From Lewinellaceae bacterium (GTDB lineage Bacteria > Bacteroidota > Bacteroidia > Chitinophagales > Saprospiraceae): 64,000 nt of DNA. Positions 35,997-43,810 of the stretch are shown piece by piece; the first letter of the stretch is position 1; the number at the start of each line of letters is the position of its first letter. A program made the position numbers and the translations under genes. The notes beneath the pieces were generated by a model. It was given only the letters and a program-made list of their open reading frames with translations. It was not told the DNA's origin and made no database searches. Location: contig JACJYB010000020.1 of assembly GCA_020636355.1 (NCBI GenBank), forward strand, positions 1-64,000, read 5' to 3'.

Positions 35997-37301
35997 CTAG
36001 ACGTTTGAATCCAGGCGTCTGAACTCCTTTTTCAGCACTTTTGCATAGAGATGACTCTGTGTGTAATAAGCATGCCGGGCAGTAGGTAGGTGTTTGATAC
36101 CTCCGGATAAATCCGGACGTTCGGATTCACATCGGTCCCTGAACTTCTGCCACCGAACGGGGTCCTTTATTTGTTGGGAAAGGTATGCTCCGATAAGATC
36201 GGCCTGCAAACTGATCAACGGGAAGGCTGCACCATCTGCTTCGACAAATCCGGCAAAGAGGAGGTTTGCGTATTGCCGGGAAAAAATATTTAAAAACAGG
36301 TCGGGCTGATCCGGATTCCAGGAGAATACTTCAGACCTGAGAAACGGGAATACCTGATTGTAGCCGGTCGCATAAATGATCAGGTCTGGTTCGATGGATT
36401 GTCCGTTTGAAAAATGCACCCTTGAGCCGTCAAGTACTTTGATGTCAGGGAGGTATTGAAGATCACCATGCGACAAATGATGCAATATTCTGGTATTCAT
36501 GATAGGATGACTGGCAAAAAGGGGATGATCCGGTTTTGGTAAACCGTACCTCCGCAGGTCCCCGATCAATAATTTGTTCAGGAGAAAACGGAAGACAGGT
36601 CTTTCCAGCCAGAGAGGTAGATGGGGACCTTGATTGGCAAATACATCGGAAGGGATTCCGAATACATGTTTTGGTATAAAATGATAACCGCGGCGCATGG
36701 AAATCCAGGTTTGTTCAGCAGTCATGGCGGCATCACACGCGATGTCGCAAGCAGAGTTGCCACCGCCGACAATGAGTACCCGCTTTCCTTTCAGTTGATC
36801 AGGACCTTGATAGTCTTTCGAATGGATAATCTCCCCTGAAAATGACCCGGTGTAATCAGGCCAATTGGGGTACCAGTTGCGCCCATTGGCGACGATCACT
36901 CCCTGATATTCCCGCTGCTCTCCGTGGTCAAAGGTCGCATTCCAACCACCACCCGGCAGTGGGGCAAGATCGGTGACTTCGGTATTAAACCGGATAACAC
37001 GCTCAAGCCCATTAGCAGCACTGAAATTCCGAATGTATGCCAGGATCTGCTCGTGGGAAGGATAATCCGGATAATCCTCAGGCATGGGGAAATCCCGGAA
37101 GGTGGACATCGTCTTGGAAGAAATAAAATGCGTCGTGGAATAAATGGGGGTGTCCTTCCGGCGGTGATCCCAGATACCTCCGGAAAAACCAGATTTTTCA
37201 ACCAGGTCGAAAGGAATCGATAATTTTTTTAATACCCGGGCATTGGCTAGTCCGGAGGGGCCTGCTCCCAGGATCAGCCAGGACGAACGATTACTAGTCA
37301 T
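35997..37301 (-). CDS. Flavin-containing monooxygenase-like NAD(P)-binding protein
   Basis: A 434-residue flavoprotein. The FAD-binding Rossmann motif GAGPSGLANA is at about 12-21; the class B monooxygenase/FMO signature FSGEIIHSKDY is near residue 155; the NADPH-binding GGGNSACDIA is near 177. ATGY in YATGYNQVFPF near the C-terminal third is typical of FMOs. Expected reaction: oxygenation of a nitrogen, sulfur or ketone group using NADPH and O2; the substrate is unknown. It is a single gene; the hairpin at 37364-37395 lies upstream and belongs to the neighbouring transcription unit. Confidence 0.87.
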   Translation of the reverse strand: MTSNRSSWLILGAGPSGLANARVLKKLSIPFDLVEKSGFSGGIWDHRRKDTPIYSTTHFISSKTMSTFRDFPMPEDYPDYPSHEQILAYIRNFSAANGLERVIRFNTEVTDLAPLPGGGWNATFDHGEQREYQGVIVANGRNWYPNWPDYTGSFSGEIIHSKDYQGPDQLKGKRVLIVGGGNSACDIACDAAMTAEQTWISMRRGYHFIPKHVFGIPSDVFANQGPHLPLWLERPVFRFLLNKLLIGDLRRYGLPKPDHPLFASHPIMNTRILHHLSHGDLQYLPDIKVLDGSRVHFSNGQSIEPDLIIYATGYNQVFPFLRSEVFSWNPDQPDLFLNIFSRQYANLLFAGFVEADGAAFPLISLQADLIGAYLSQQIKDPVRWQKFRDRCESERPDLSGGIKHLPTARHAYYTQSHLYAKVLKKEFRRLDSNV

Positions 37302-37363
37302 TCCATTAAGGTATTCATTTGGTCACAAATAGCGGGCTAAAGCGCGAAGTTGGTTAAAAATTA

Positions 37364-37395
37364 AAGCCGTTGAACCAGGATCGATTCAACGGCTT
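37364..37395 (-). terminator. Terminator of the padR-pspC unit
   Basis: A perfect 11-bp inverted repeat (37364-37374 with 37385-37395) around a 10-nt loop. On the minus strand it is followed by TAATTTTT, so it terminates transcripts running from padR through the downstream half of the split PspC gene, whose stop lies about 80 nt earlier. Confidence 0.8.
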
Positions 37396-37474
37396 GTTCA
37401 CGAACAGTAACCAATTCAATAGGCACAAAAAAGTGAGTGGGTCTTATTTAGTCAGTCTGGTTTAGTTAGAATGA

Positions 37475-38248
37475 TTATTGGGCCGCCTCTGCTTCTTTTG
37501 GACAGGTCAAGCAAACAAACCCGTCTGCAGTCATCTGATAAATGGAGCCGGCCTGCGGATGCTGATAGTTTCCTTCTTTAACAGAGAGCCAGATCCGCCG
37601 GGAGTTGTTATCGAAAGCTATAAACTTGCCTACCGGCACATTGACCTGCAACCTGATCTTTTGATCTCTCCATTTATTGCCGGCAGGTATGGAAAAGATG
37701 GTTTGGTAAGCCAATTTGTTATCGCTGATATTCGATACATAATTTACATGATCCAGAAAGGATTGTGCTTCCTCTTGCGTTTTGCCCCGGCCTTCTCTGG
37801 TCTCGACAATCTCGAAGTCTGCATTTTCTGTTGAAGTGAAATTGAGAAAAACATCATTGCTGATCAGATAATCGTCTCCAAGTTTCAGATTGCCGAAATT
37901 CATGAGTGACTCCTGCATTGGATTGTACAGGTGTTCAATATGCAGCGTGTCCACATTCAGGGTTGCTTTAACATCGGATTCCAGGGATTTGCTGTTGAAG
38001 TGGCTGAGCATCAGGCTTCCCAGGGCAAATAGGCTGACTACATTCAGGGAAAAGAAGATCCACATACCGGTTCGAATGCGCGGATTCAGCCGATGCCGGT
38101 TGATTAGCCGGACAAAAAACAAAATCATGAATCCCAGTGGAATCGCAAAAATGAAGTAGATATTCATCAACATCAAAGAACTGAGACCGGAATTACCCGG
38201 AAAGAAATAACCGGCGAATGGCAGGGAGTAGAAAAAGCCAAACAGCAT
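37475..38248 (-). CDS. Downstream part of the split PspC-like membrane protein
   Basis: A 257-residue frame starting at ATG 38248. It carries two or more hydrophobic segments (SLMLMNIYFIFAIPLGFMILFFV, then MWIFFSLNVVSLFALGSLML) and a C-terminal extracytoplasmic beta-rich domain ending VCLTCPKEAEAAQ. The reading frame is open without a stop from here back to the A10 run at 38415-38424. The bases between 38248 and the run encode a plausible continuation (GFYVLGRTVSWAIELIGKIA and another hydrophobic helix). Joining it to the upstream PspC frame by a -1 shift gives one 525-residue protein, the normal size for Bacteroidota PspC-domain proteins as I know them. As an isolated gene it would lack a signal and its first helix, so I read it as the second half of one gene. 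Confidence 0.7.
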   Translation of the reverse strand: MLFGFFYSLPFAGYFFPGNSGLSSLMLMNIYFIFAIPLGFMILFFVRLINRHRLNPRIRTGMWIFFSLNVVSLFALGSLMLSHFNSKSLESDVKATLNVDTLHIEHLYNPMQESLMNFGNLKLGDDYLISNDVFLNFTSTENADFEIVETREGRGKTQEEAQSFLDHVNYVSNISDNKLAYQTIFSIPAGNKWRDQKIRLQVNVPVGKFIAFDNNSRRIWLSVKEGNYQHPQAGSIYQMTADGFVCLTCPKEAEAAQ

Positions 38249-38355
38249 GGCGATCCACGAAAAGGCAAGAAAAATGATGAGAGCAACTGCAATAATGGTG
38301 ATGATGGGCCGGGCTATTTTGCCGATGAGTTCAATGGCCCAGCTTACCGTCCTTC

Positions 38356-39051
38356 CTAGTACATAAAACCCTTTCTTAATGGTACCGGCGATTCCGTCCT
38401 CGTTCGCGCCGGGATTTTTTTTTTGCTGGTAAATTGTTGACCAATCTCTACCAGCGTGTCGGAAAGGGAATTCAGTTCTTCCTCCACCGTCTTGGCTATA
38501 TTGGATACATTGATCGGCTCTCCCCGCATGGCCAGCCGATCAGCTGCGGTTTTGGCTTCAGGCATAATCGCCCAAAGTATAAGGTATAATGGCAGGCCTA
38601 AACCACCGGAAACAAAAGCGAGTGCAAAAGCGATACGTATCCAGATGGGATCTTGAATGCCAAAGTAAGCAGCAAGACCGGAACATACGCCTTTGATAAC
38701 TTTGTCTTCCGTATTGCGGAATAAGCGTCTGCCGGTACGGTAAGTATTTTCAGCATTTTGGTCTTCTGCGGAATTTCCGAAGGCATCTTCGTCACCACTA
38801 AAGTCTTCCGGGCTACCCAGGATCTTGATCGACTCCCTGATATCCGGTAACGTCACAATTTGACGGGCCACCAGGCGCTCCTGGAGCAGTTCAGCCATCC
38901 TGTTTTCGATATCCGCGATGATTTCTTCACAACCTTCCGAATGCTGGAAATGCCGGTTCAGGGCCGCCAGATAGGTGCGAAGTTGATCGTAAGCATCTTC
39001 GTCGATAACGAAGGGATAACCGCCGAGGTTAATGTTATAGACTTTGTTCAT
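38356..39051 (-). CDS. PspC-domain protein, upstream part, frame broken at A10
   Basis: A 231-residue product. Residues 1-80 form a cytoplasmic N-terminal region typical of Bacteroidota PspC proteins (NINLGGYPFVIDEDAYDQL, EIIADIENRMAELL). The PspC domain is at about 108-165 (VIKGVCSGLAAYFGI, then one transmembrane helix ending LILWAIMP). After QQFTSKKK the frame leaves the family pattern and ends in 20 unrelated residues at a TAG. A -1 shift in the A10 run (38415-38424) restores homologous-looking sequence through to 37475. The start overlaps the padR stop by 4 nt (ATGA). PspC proteins are envelope-stress related in enterobacteria; the role here is unknown. Confidence 0.85.
   Translation of the reverse strand: MNKVYNINLGGYPFVIDEDAYDQLRTYLAALNRHFQHSEGCEEIIADIENRMAELLQERLVARQIVTLPDIRESIKILGSPEDFSGDEDAFGNSAEDQNAENTYRTGRRLFRNTEDKVIKGVCSGLAAYFGIQDPIWIRIAFALAFVSGGLGLPLYLILWAIMPEAKTAADRLAMRGEPINVSNIAKTVEEELNSLSDTLVEIGQQFTSKKKIPARTRTESPVPLRKGFMY
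38385..38424 (-). other. A10 run plus GC-rich hairpin: candidate slippage or frameshift site
   Basis: On the minus strand ten A (38424-38415) read as Lys codons AAA AAA AAA in the upstream frame. Two bases later comes a 6-bp stem CCGGCG (38412-38407) paired with CGCCGG (38390-38385) across a 16-nt loop. An A-run followed by a hairpin is the classical layout of a -1 ribosomal frameshift (as in dnaX); transcriptional slippage, length-variable phase switching or a homopolymer sequencing error are equally compatible. With A3-A9 of the run as the slippery heptamer the spacer is only 3 nt, shorter than usual. Confidence 0.55.
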
Positions 39052-39389
39052 GATGTGTGGTTGTTTTCTATTGAATGATTAACTGCTTGTACAAGATGAT
39101 TCCAGGAGGTCCTGAGGTCCTCCAGCACTTCGGTGCCATCGCCCGTGATGGAGAAGTATTTTCGAGGTGGGCCGCTGTTGGATTCTTTCCAGCTATAGGT
39201 CAGTAAACCGGCATTTTTCAACCGGGTCAGCAAGGGGTACAGGGTTCCTTCCACGACAATCAGCTCCGCATCCTTCATGCGTGAGATGATGTCTGATGGA
39301 TAGACCTCCCCTTCATTCTTAATGATCGAAAGGATGCACAGTTCCAGTACGCCTTTCTTCATTTGTGCTTTGGTATTATCCAGTTTCAT
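39048..39389 (-). CDS. PadR family transcriptional regulator
   Basis: A 113-residue winged-helix repressor of the PadR type. The DNA-binding half shows KGVLELCILSII, YPSDIISRMKDA, and the wing ELIVVEGTLYPLLTRLKNAGLL followed by SGPPRKYFSIT, an almost textbook PadR pattern. PadR proteins usually repress their own operon and are released by an inducer. It is first in the operon and overlaps the PspC gene by 4 nt. The start at 39389 keeps the family N terminus (MKLDNTKAQMKKG) and lies 4 nt after a -7 element, so the mRNA may be leaderless. Confidence 0.93.
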   Translation of the reverse strand: MKLDNTKAQMKKGVLELCILSIIKNEGEVYPSDIISRMKDAELIVVEGTLYPLLTRLKNAGLLTYSWKESNSGPPRKYFSITGDGTEVLEDLRTSWNHLVQAVNHSIENNHTS

Positions 39390-39393
39390 ACTT

Positions 39394-39425
39394 CAAACAT
39401 AATACGAAAACAGGTACTATGCAAA
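39394..39425 (-). promoter_or_regulatory. padR promoter, Bacteroidota -33/-7 type
   Basis: On the minus strand TTTG (39425-39422), a 20-nt spacer and TATGTTTG (39401-39394) give an exact TTTG-N20-TAnnTTTG promoter, the best in the window. The last G is 4 nt from the padR ATG. Confidence 0.75.
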
Positions 39426-39454
39426 ACAAAGTACCCGAATTTTACCTAGTACTA
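39413..39454. promoter_or_regulatory. Candidate PadR operator
   Basis: The inverted repeat GGTACT-N11-AGTACC (39413-39435) overlaps the -33 element and spacer of the padR promoter. A further palindrome TAGTACTA lies at 39447-39454, giving three AGTAC half sites. The position fits autorepression by PadR; binding is inferred. Confidence 0.6.
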
Positions 39455-39724
39455 TATCAATAGACTGATTTTATCGACGAACGAACAAAAGGTACACACG
39501 AAATCCACGCAACAGCTCGTTAACCTGCGTCCACGAAGCCAGGAGCGCTTTTGCGGCCTTGTCAGGGCAAAGATCTTCTGTTAAGCGCTTTAAACATTAG
39601 TTAAATGACCTATTTGTGTAGAATTAATGAAAATGGCAGTGTTTTTTTCAACAGCGGACTGAAACAAAAAGCACCAGCCGGATTCCAATGACTGATGCCC
39701 TTGTTTTTTAGTGGATAAAGTGAT
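39455..39724. other. Spacer between padR promoter and the DUF2807 gene
   Basis: No gene is seen. Together with the padR promoter and operator it makes up the 335-bp gap 39390-39724. It contains the terminator at 39666-39709; the rest (39455-39665) shows no repeat or clear regulatory motif. Confidence 0.5.
39666..39709 (-). terminator. Probable terminator of the DUF2807 lipoprotein gene
   Basis: On the minus strand GCATCAG (39698-39692) can pair with CTGGTGC (39677-39671), including one G-U pair; flanking bases extend the stem, and CTTTTTG follows. It lies about 27-60 nt after the stop at 39725. The plus strand also has a T run after its arm, so it may be bidirectional. Confidence 0.6.
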
Positions 39725-40423
39725 TTAATTCATATCATAAAGGTCCCCGGAACCTGTAATGTCGTAGTACACATAAGGAAATCCCTGGTAATAAATGTTA
39801 CCGCTACCACGGATGACAGCATCCAATTGGTGAAAAGCATAAACTTCTGCATTTCCTGATCCGTGTATTCCCACCGTACTGTTATCGGTACTCAAAAGAT
39901 AGCCATGGTAATTCCCCGAACCATACAGGATTGCCCTCTGCCGGTCTGCGTATCCTTCCAGGTATACGTCACCGCTTGCATCAATTTGAAGGCGAACTTC
40001 TCTTGCATCCAGGCCCAAATCCAGATCTCCGCTTCCGTATACATCCAGCCGTAATGCTGAATTGCTTTTGATGGTATTTTCACTGATGATGGTTCCACTG
40101 CTGTGGATAGCCAGATATTTGACGTCAGGCATGGTTACGTAAATCCGGGTACGGCTTCCGCCACCCCAGCCGTGCTGGTCGATAATCAGATCCCCGCCCT
40201 GCAAATAAAAATCATAATGACTAACAGCCTCCTCCGGTCCTTCAATGATCACTTCAAAGTAAGAACCCTGAGTGAGGTAGACGTCAGCCGACCCCTGCAG
40301 TTTGATGCCGGTGAAGCCACTTACAGGTACAGCTGAGGAGATCACCGGTCCAAAGTCCCGTTCGCATCGGCTGAATGCCATCAGGATGGCTAAAGCCAAT
40401 ATCCATGTCCATTTCGTTTTCAT
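39725..40423 (-). CDS. DUF2807 'head GIN' domain lipoprotein
   Basis: A 232-residue protein with an N-terminal hydrophobic stretch and a possible lipobox ending AFSRC (Cys 20; Arg before Cys is atypical). The mature part is a DUF2807 domain: FTGIKLQGSADVYLTQG, then repeated strands with GSG turns (VYGSGDL, LYGSGNY, IHGSGNA, IRGSGNI, ITGSGDL) spaced about 20 residues. Function unknown. It lies upstream of padR-pspC on the same strand; head-GIN, PspC and PadR genes are commonly neighbours in Bacteroidota, so a shared envelope function is possible (inference). The other DUF2807 gene is at 30530-31252. Confidence 0.85.
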   Translation of the reverse strand: MKTKWTWILALAILMAFSRCERDFGPVISSAVPVSGFTGIKLQGSADVYLTQGSYFEVIIEGPEEAVSHYDFYLQGGDLIIDQHGWGGGSRTRIYVTMPDVKYLAIHSSGTIISENTIKSNSALRLDVYGSGDLDLGLDAREVRLQIDASGDVYLEGYADRQRAILYGSGNYHGYLLSTDNSTVGIHGSGNAEVYAFHQLDAVIRGSGNIYYQGFPYVYYDITGSGDLYDMN

Positions 40424-40862
40424 AATTCGGAGGTTTAGATTATACCGGTATGACGTAAGCAGGGCTGTTAAGAGTTACTTATCAACAATGTTACCATATT
40501 GTTAATCGTCCTCTGAAGAGATGCCCCGGGAGTTTTCAGGATGTATTTTAAAGGAATGGGTAGGCCGCAGAAGAACCACAATTCAACGGATTAAGAATGA
40601 AAGGAAGATCAATTGACAGGATATTCATTTTCTAATAAAATGTCAATCAATTACTTATATCCTCTTGTTTTGATGAACTAAATCAGGATTCAAGCCGTTA
40701 AGAATTATGTATGCTTTTGTGCAGCACGATATTTTAAGGATTTTGTCTCAGGATTTCCCCGAATTTATTCCTTAGCAATCGCAAAGATTGATTATCAAAG
40801 CTGGCTGCCGGCGAATAGCATACCCATCAATTTTTATTGTTTTTTAAGTTCAATGGTTCCTT
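40424..40862. other. 439-bp spacer between divergent genes
   Basis: It separates the DUF2807 lipoprotein gene (minus) from the 117-residue unknown (plus). It must contain both promoters, but I see no exact TAnnTTTG element on either strand close to the starts. The middle is A/T-rich (about 40600-40680) and holds no open frame that looks coding, no RNA gene and no repeat I could recognise. Confidence 0.5.
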
Positions 40863-41216
40863 ATGGAGAATGACAATTATTTGCAGAAAGCAGTTTCTTG
40901 GGCCGAGCGAAAGGGATTTACCAAAATCAAATCCATTCTGGATGAGTATGAAAGCCCCAAGGCATTTACCCGTTCCGGAGGTGAGGAGGTGGTTCAGCCG
41001 GATGTGACCGGCGTTCAAATGGGCACCAAGCATTACATCGAGCTTGGTATGAAAACCGACAAACCCAATAATTTAATATCCAAGTGGAAATTATTGGAAA
41101 TGTTGTGTCAGCGGAATGAAGGCAAATTTTATGTACTCATTCCATATGGCCACAAGGCTTTTGTAGATCGTATTCTGAAGGATAATAACATCCATGCAGT
41201 AACGGTTTCCATTTGA
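40863..41216 (+). CDS. Conserved-looking protein of unknown function, possibly PD-(D/E)XK-like
   Basis: A 117-residue soluble protein without signal peptide. The order of elements, helix (YLQKAVSWAERKGF), strand with QPDVTGV, strand with HYIELGMK, helix (LISKWKLLEMLCQR), strand KFYVLIPYG, helix (KAFVDRILKD), is the order found in small PD-(D/E)XK nuclease-fold proteins. The Asp (of PDV) and Glu/Lys (ELGMK) are candidates for the active site, though the E-to-K spacing differs from the classical ExK. This is fold inference only. It is followed by a 71-residue unknown gene 37 nt downstream, probably cotranscribed. Confidence 0.6.
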   Translation: MENDNYLQKAVSWAERKGFTKIKSILDEYESPKAFTRSGGEEVVQPDVTGVQMGTKHYIELGMKTDKPNNLISKWKLLEMLCQRNEGKFYVLIPYGHKAFVDRILKDNNIHAVTVSI

Positions 41217-41253
41217 TGCATCGCATGATATTCTTTTAAACAGCTTATAATCA

Positions 41254-41469
41254 ATGAAGAAGTTCAAGTATCGTTTGGGCGAGGGTAAGTATTATTTTAA
41301 CATTGTTTCCGGTATGCAGACCATTCTGGTTTCCCGCAAAGAGCGGAAAGCAGCTATCGTTGCGTTTCAAAAATACCTTTCCGTAGGTAAAACCTGTGAA
41401 TGGCTGGGGAAATGGAACGGCAAGGATTTTGTCGAAAGCAGCCTGCCGGTTTCTGTAGCCAAGTCTTGA
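41254..41469 (+). CDS. Small basic protein of unknown function (71 aa)
   Basis: A 71-residue basic protein starting MKKFKYRLGEGKYYFN, with a central helix rich in Lys, Arg and Ala (SRKERKAAIVAFQKYL) and a C-terminal WLGKWNGKDF. No signal peptide or known motif. Its composition, start context and closeness (37 nt) to the 117-residue gene support a real gene. It is convergent with the M29 aminopeptidase gene at a 15-bp spacing. Confidence 0.6.
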   Translation: MKKFKYRLGEGKYYFNIVSGMQTILVSRKERKAAIVAFQKYLSVGKTCEWLGKWNGKDFVESSLPVSVAKS

Positions 41470-41484
41470 TCGGATAATTCCCGT

Positions 41485-42582
41485 TTAGATCAGGAATTGT
41501 CCGTTTTCATAAATTAATCGGCCATCCGCCAGGATGTGTCCGCCCTTGCGCATGTCCGTAATCATGTCAAGGTGGATGGCTGATTGATTCTTTCCACCGC
41601 ACTGATAGTAGGATTGTCCGACTGCCATGTGAATACTCCCACCAATTTTCTCATCAAATAGGATGTTGCGCGTAGATTGCTGAATGTTGTAGTTGGTACC
41701 AATGGCAACTTCTCCAAAGCGACGAGCGCCCTCGATGGCAAATACCTGATCCAGTACTTCCTGCCCGGTTTCAGCCTCCCAGTGCTCTATCCACCCATCC
41801 TTCACCGTCAGGGTTATTCCCTGCACCGGCTGACCCAAGAATACCGACGGATAACTAAAATAAATCTGCCCCTGTACGCTGTCTTCCACCGGAGCGGAGA
41901 AAACTTCTCCGGAGGGCATATTGGCCCGGCCATCGGAATTGATCCACTTACGTCCCGCCACCGAAAAGCGTACATCGGTACCGGGAGCTACATACTGAAT
42001 CTGTTGGCACTCGTTCAAAAAGTCGACCACATCTTGTTGCATGGCACGCACCTGCAACCAGCTTTCACGGGGTATTTCATCGTATAACCGGCAGGCGGTG
42101 TAGACAAACTCCTGGTATTCAGATAAGGTCATACCGGCTTCCTGCGCAGCTGCCTGGGTCGGGTATTGACAGAGTGTACGACGCATAGCACCGGATCCGG
42201 TACGGCTGAAATAGGTTTCATTTACCGGGGCCGTAGCTTCTTTGCGTTTCTTCAACTTGTCTTTTTGGTGGATGCGTTCATCCCGGAGGTTAAATGGCGC
42301 ACGGATCACCAGGTAGGCATCAAAATTATTGACCGCATGGACATATCCTGGGTCCACCCAGGCTAATTGATCCTCACCGGCCTCTGCATAATAGATGGCA
42401 TCTTTTTCGGCGAAATCGAGCTCAATGACCAGGTTGGCGCCTAATCGCAATCCTTCTTTCCAGATCTCTTTGATCAATGGTTCTGCCAGCGTAGTGCTGC
42501 GAACATAGACCTGATCACCCTCTTTTAGATCGAGGCAATACTGGGTCAATAATTGTGCGTAACGGTTTTCTATGGTTTGCAT
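41485..42582 (-). CDS. M29 family metallo-aminopeptidase
   Basis: Cytoplasmic aminopeptidase of the thermophilic (AmpS/PepS) M29 type, 365 residues as usual. The two-metal site ligands are in place: E226 (MPSGEVF), E291 (FGEVAIG), H318 (GGSIHMA), Y326 region, H337 and D339 (SAIHLDM). The N-terminal domain contains LKEGDQVYVRST and LGANLVIE. It is the last gene of a minus-strand unit with HflX (16-nt gap), DUF4292 and the TPR protein, and probably recycles peptides in the cytoplasm. Confidence 0.92.
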   Translation of the reverse strand: MQTIENRYAQLLTQYCLDLKEGDQVYVRSTTLAEPLIKEIWKEGLRLGANLVIELDFAEKDAIYYAEAGEDQLAWVDPGYVHAVNNFDAYLVIRAPFNLRDERIHQKDKLKKRKEATAPVNETYFSRTGSGAMRRTLCQYPTQAAAQEAGMTLSEYQEFVYTACRLYDEIPRESWLQVRAMQQDVVDFLNECQQIQYVAPGTDVRFSVAGRKWINSDGRANMPSGEVFSAPVEDSVQGQIYFSYPSVFLGQPVQGITLTVKDGWIEHWEAETGQEVLDQVFAIEGARRFGEVAIGTNYNIQQSTRNILFDEKIGGSIHMAVGQSYYQCGGKNQSAIHLDMITDMRKGGHILADGRLIYENGQFLI

Positions 42583-42598
42583 GACGGTGAGGATTGGG

Positions 42599-43810
42599 CT
42601 ACCATTGCTTTGTCGTATAGGGATAGCGGACCTGATAAAGATTTTTTACATGATCCAGCAGGGTTGCACGCAGTGCATCCAGGTTTTCTCCGGACTTCGC
42701 AGAAACCAGCAGGATTTCTTTATCGTATTCGTGGTAAAGCCGTTGACTTAGATCTTCTTCAATTTCCCGCTTCGTTTGACCATCCAGATAAGCATCGTAA
42801 TGCTCGGTACGGTACAAATCGATTTTGTTGAAGACGAGAATCATCGGTTTATCCATGACACCCATTTCTGTCAGGGTCTCATGCACCGTACGGATGTGGT
42901 CTTCGAATTGTGGATGTGCGATGTCAATAACATGTAGTAGCAAATCGCTCTCCCGGACCTCATCCAACGTTGATTTAAAGCTCTCGACCAGGTGGTGAGG
43001 CAATTTACGGATGAATCCGACCGTATCGGACAGCAGGAATGGCGTTTGATCCAGCACGATTTTTCGAACGGTGGTGTCCAGGGTGGCAAAAAGTTTGTTC
43101 TCTGCAAACACTTCCGATTTGCTGAGGACGTTCATCAATGTTGATTTGCCAACGTTGGTGTAGCCTACCAGTGCTACCCGGATAAGCTCGCCCCTGTTTT
43201 TTCGCTGGGTCTGATTCTGTTTATCGATGGTTTCCAGCTTCTTCTTCAGATAAGTAATCTTATCCCGGATGATCCGTCGGTCGGTTTCGATCTCCTGCTC
43301 ACCGGGGCCGCGCATCCCGATACCGCCGCGTTGTCTTTCCAGGTGCGTCCACAAGCCACGCAAACGAGGCAGCAGGTATTGCATCTGAGCCAGCTCAACC
43401 TGGGTTTTGGCCTGGGCTGTCTGCGCTCTGAGCGCGAATATGTCAAGGATCAGAGAAGACCGGTCAACGATTTTGCGCTTGAGGTGCTCCTCGATGATCT
43501 GGGTTTGTTTACCGGTAAGATCATCATCAAAAATGACGAGATCGATGTCATGACTTTCGATGTACTGCTGGATTTCTTCCAGTTTACCTTTGCGGATGTA
43601 CGTCCTGGAGTCCGGATGATCCAGATTCTGAGTGAATCGTTTGATGGTGATGGCTCCTGCGGTTTGCGCTAAAAACTCCAGCTCATCAAGGTATTCCTGG
43701 ATCTGGCGTTCGGTCTGGTCTCCATGGATTACACCAACCAGGATTGCCCGCTCCGGCTCTTGTTTTACATTCTTTTGCGCGGACTCGCCGATGTTCCAAT
43801 TGTTTTTCAT
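42599..43810 (-). CDS. hflX: GTPase HflX
   Basis: Ribosome-associated GTPase that splits stalled or hibernating 70S ribosomes. From the ATG at 43810 it has 403 residues; the longer frame (to 43876) runs into the upstream gene and the shorter start gives a 4-nt ATGA overlap with that gene. The HflX signature RGPGE is at 167-171, G1 GYTNVGKST at 216-224 and DTVGF (G3) at 262-266. NKIDL (G4) lies near 320. The N-terminal domain has the family's DDDLTGKQTQ region near 95-105. Part of the TPR-DUF4292-hflX-M29 operon. Confidence 0.94.
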   Translation of the reverse strand: MKNNWNIGESAQKNVKQEPERAILVGVIHGDQTERQIQEYLDELEFLAQTAGAITIKRFTQNLDHPDSRTYIRKGKLEEIQQYIESHDIDLVIFDDDLTGKQTQIIEEHLKRKIVDRSSLILDIFALRAQTAQAKTQVELAQMQYLLPRLRGLWTHLERQRGGIGMRGPGEQEIETDRRIIRDKITYLKKKLETIDKQNQTQRKNRGELIRVALVGYTNVGKSTLMNVLSKSEVFAENKLFATLDTTVRKIVLDQTPFLLSDTVGFIRKLPHHLVESFKSTLDEVRESDLLLHVIDIAHPQFEDHIRTVHETLTEMGVMDKPMILVFNKIDLYRTEHYDAYLDGQTKREIEEDLSQRLYHEYDKEILLVSAKSGENLDALRATLLDHVKNLYQVRYPYTTKQW

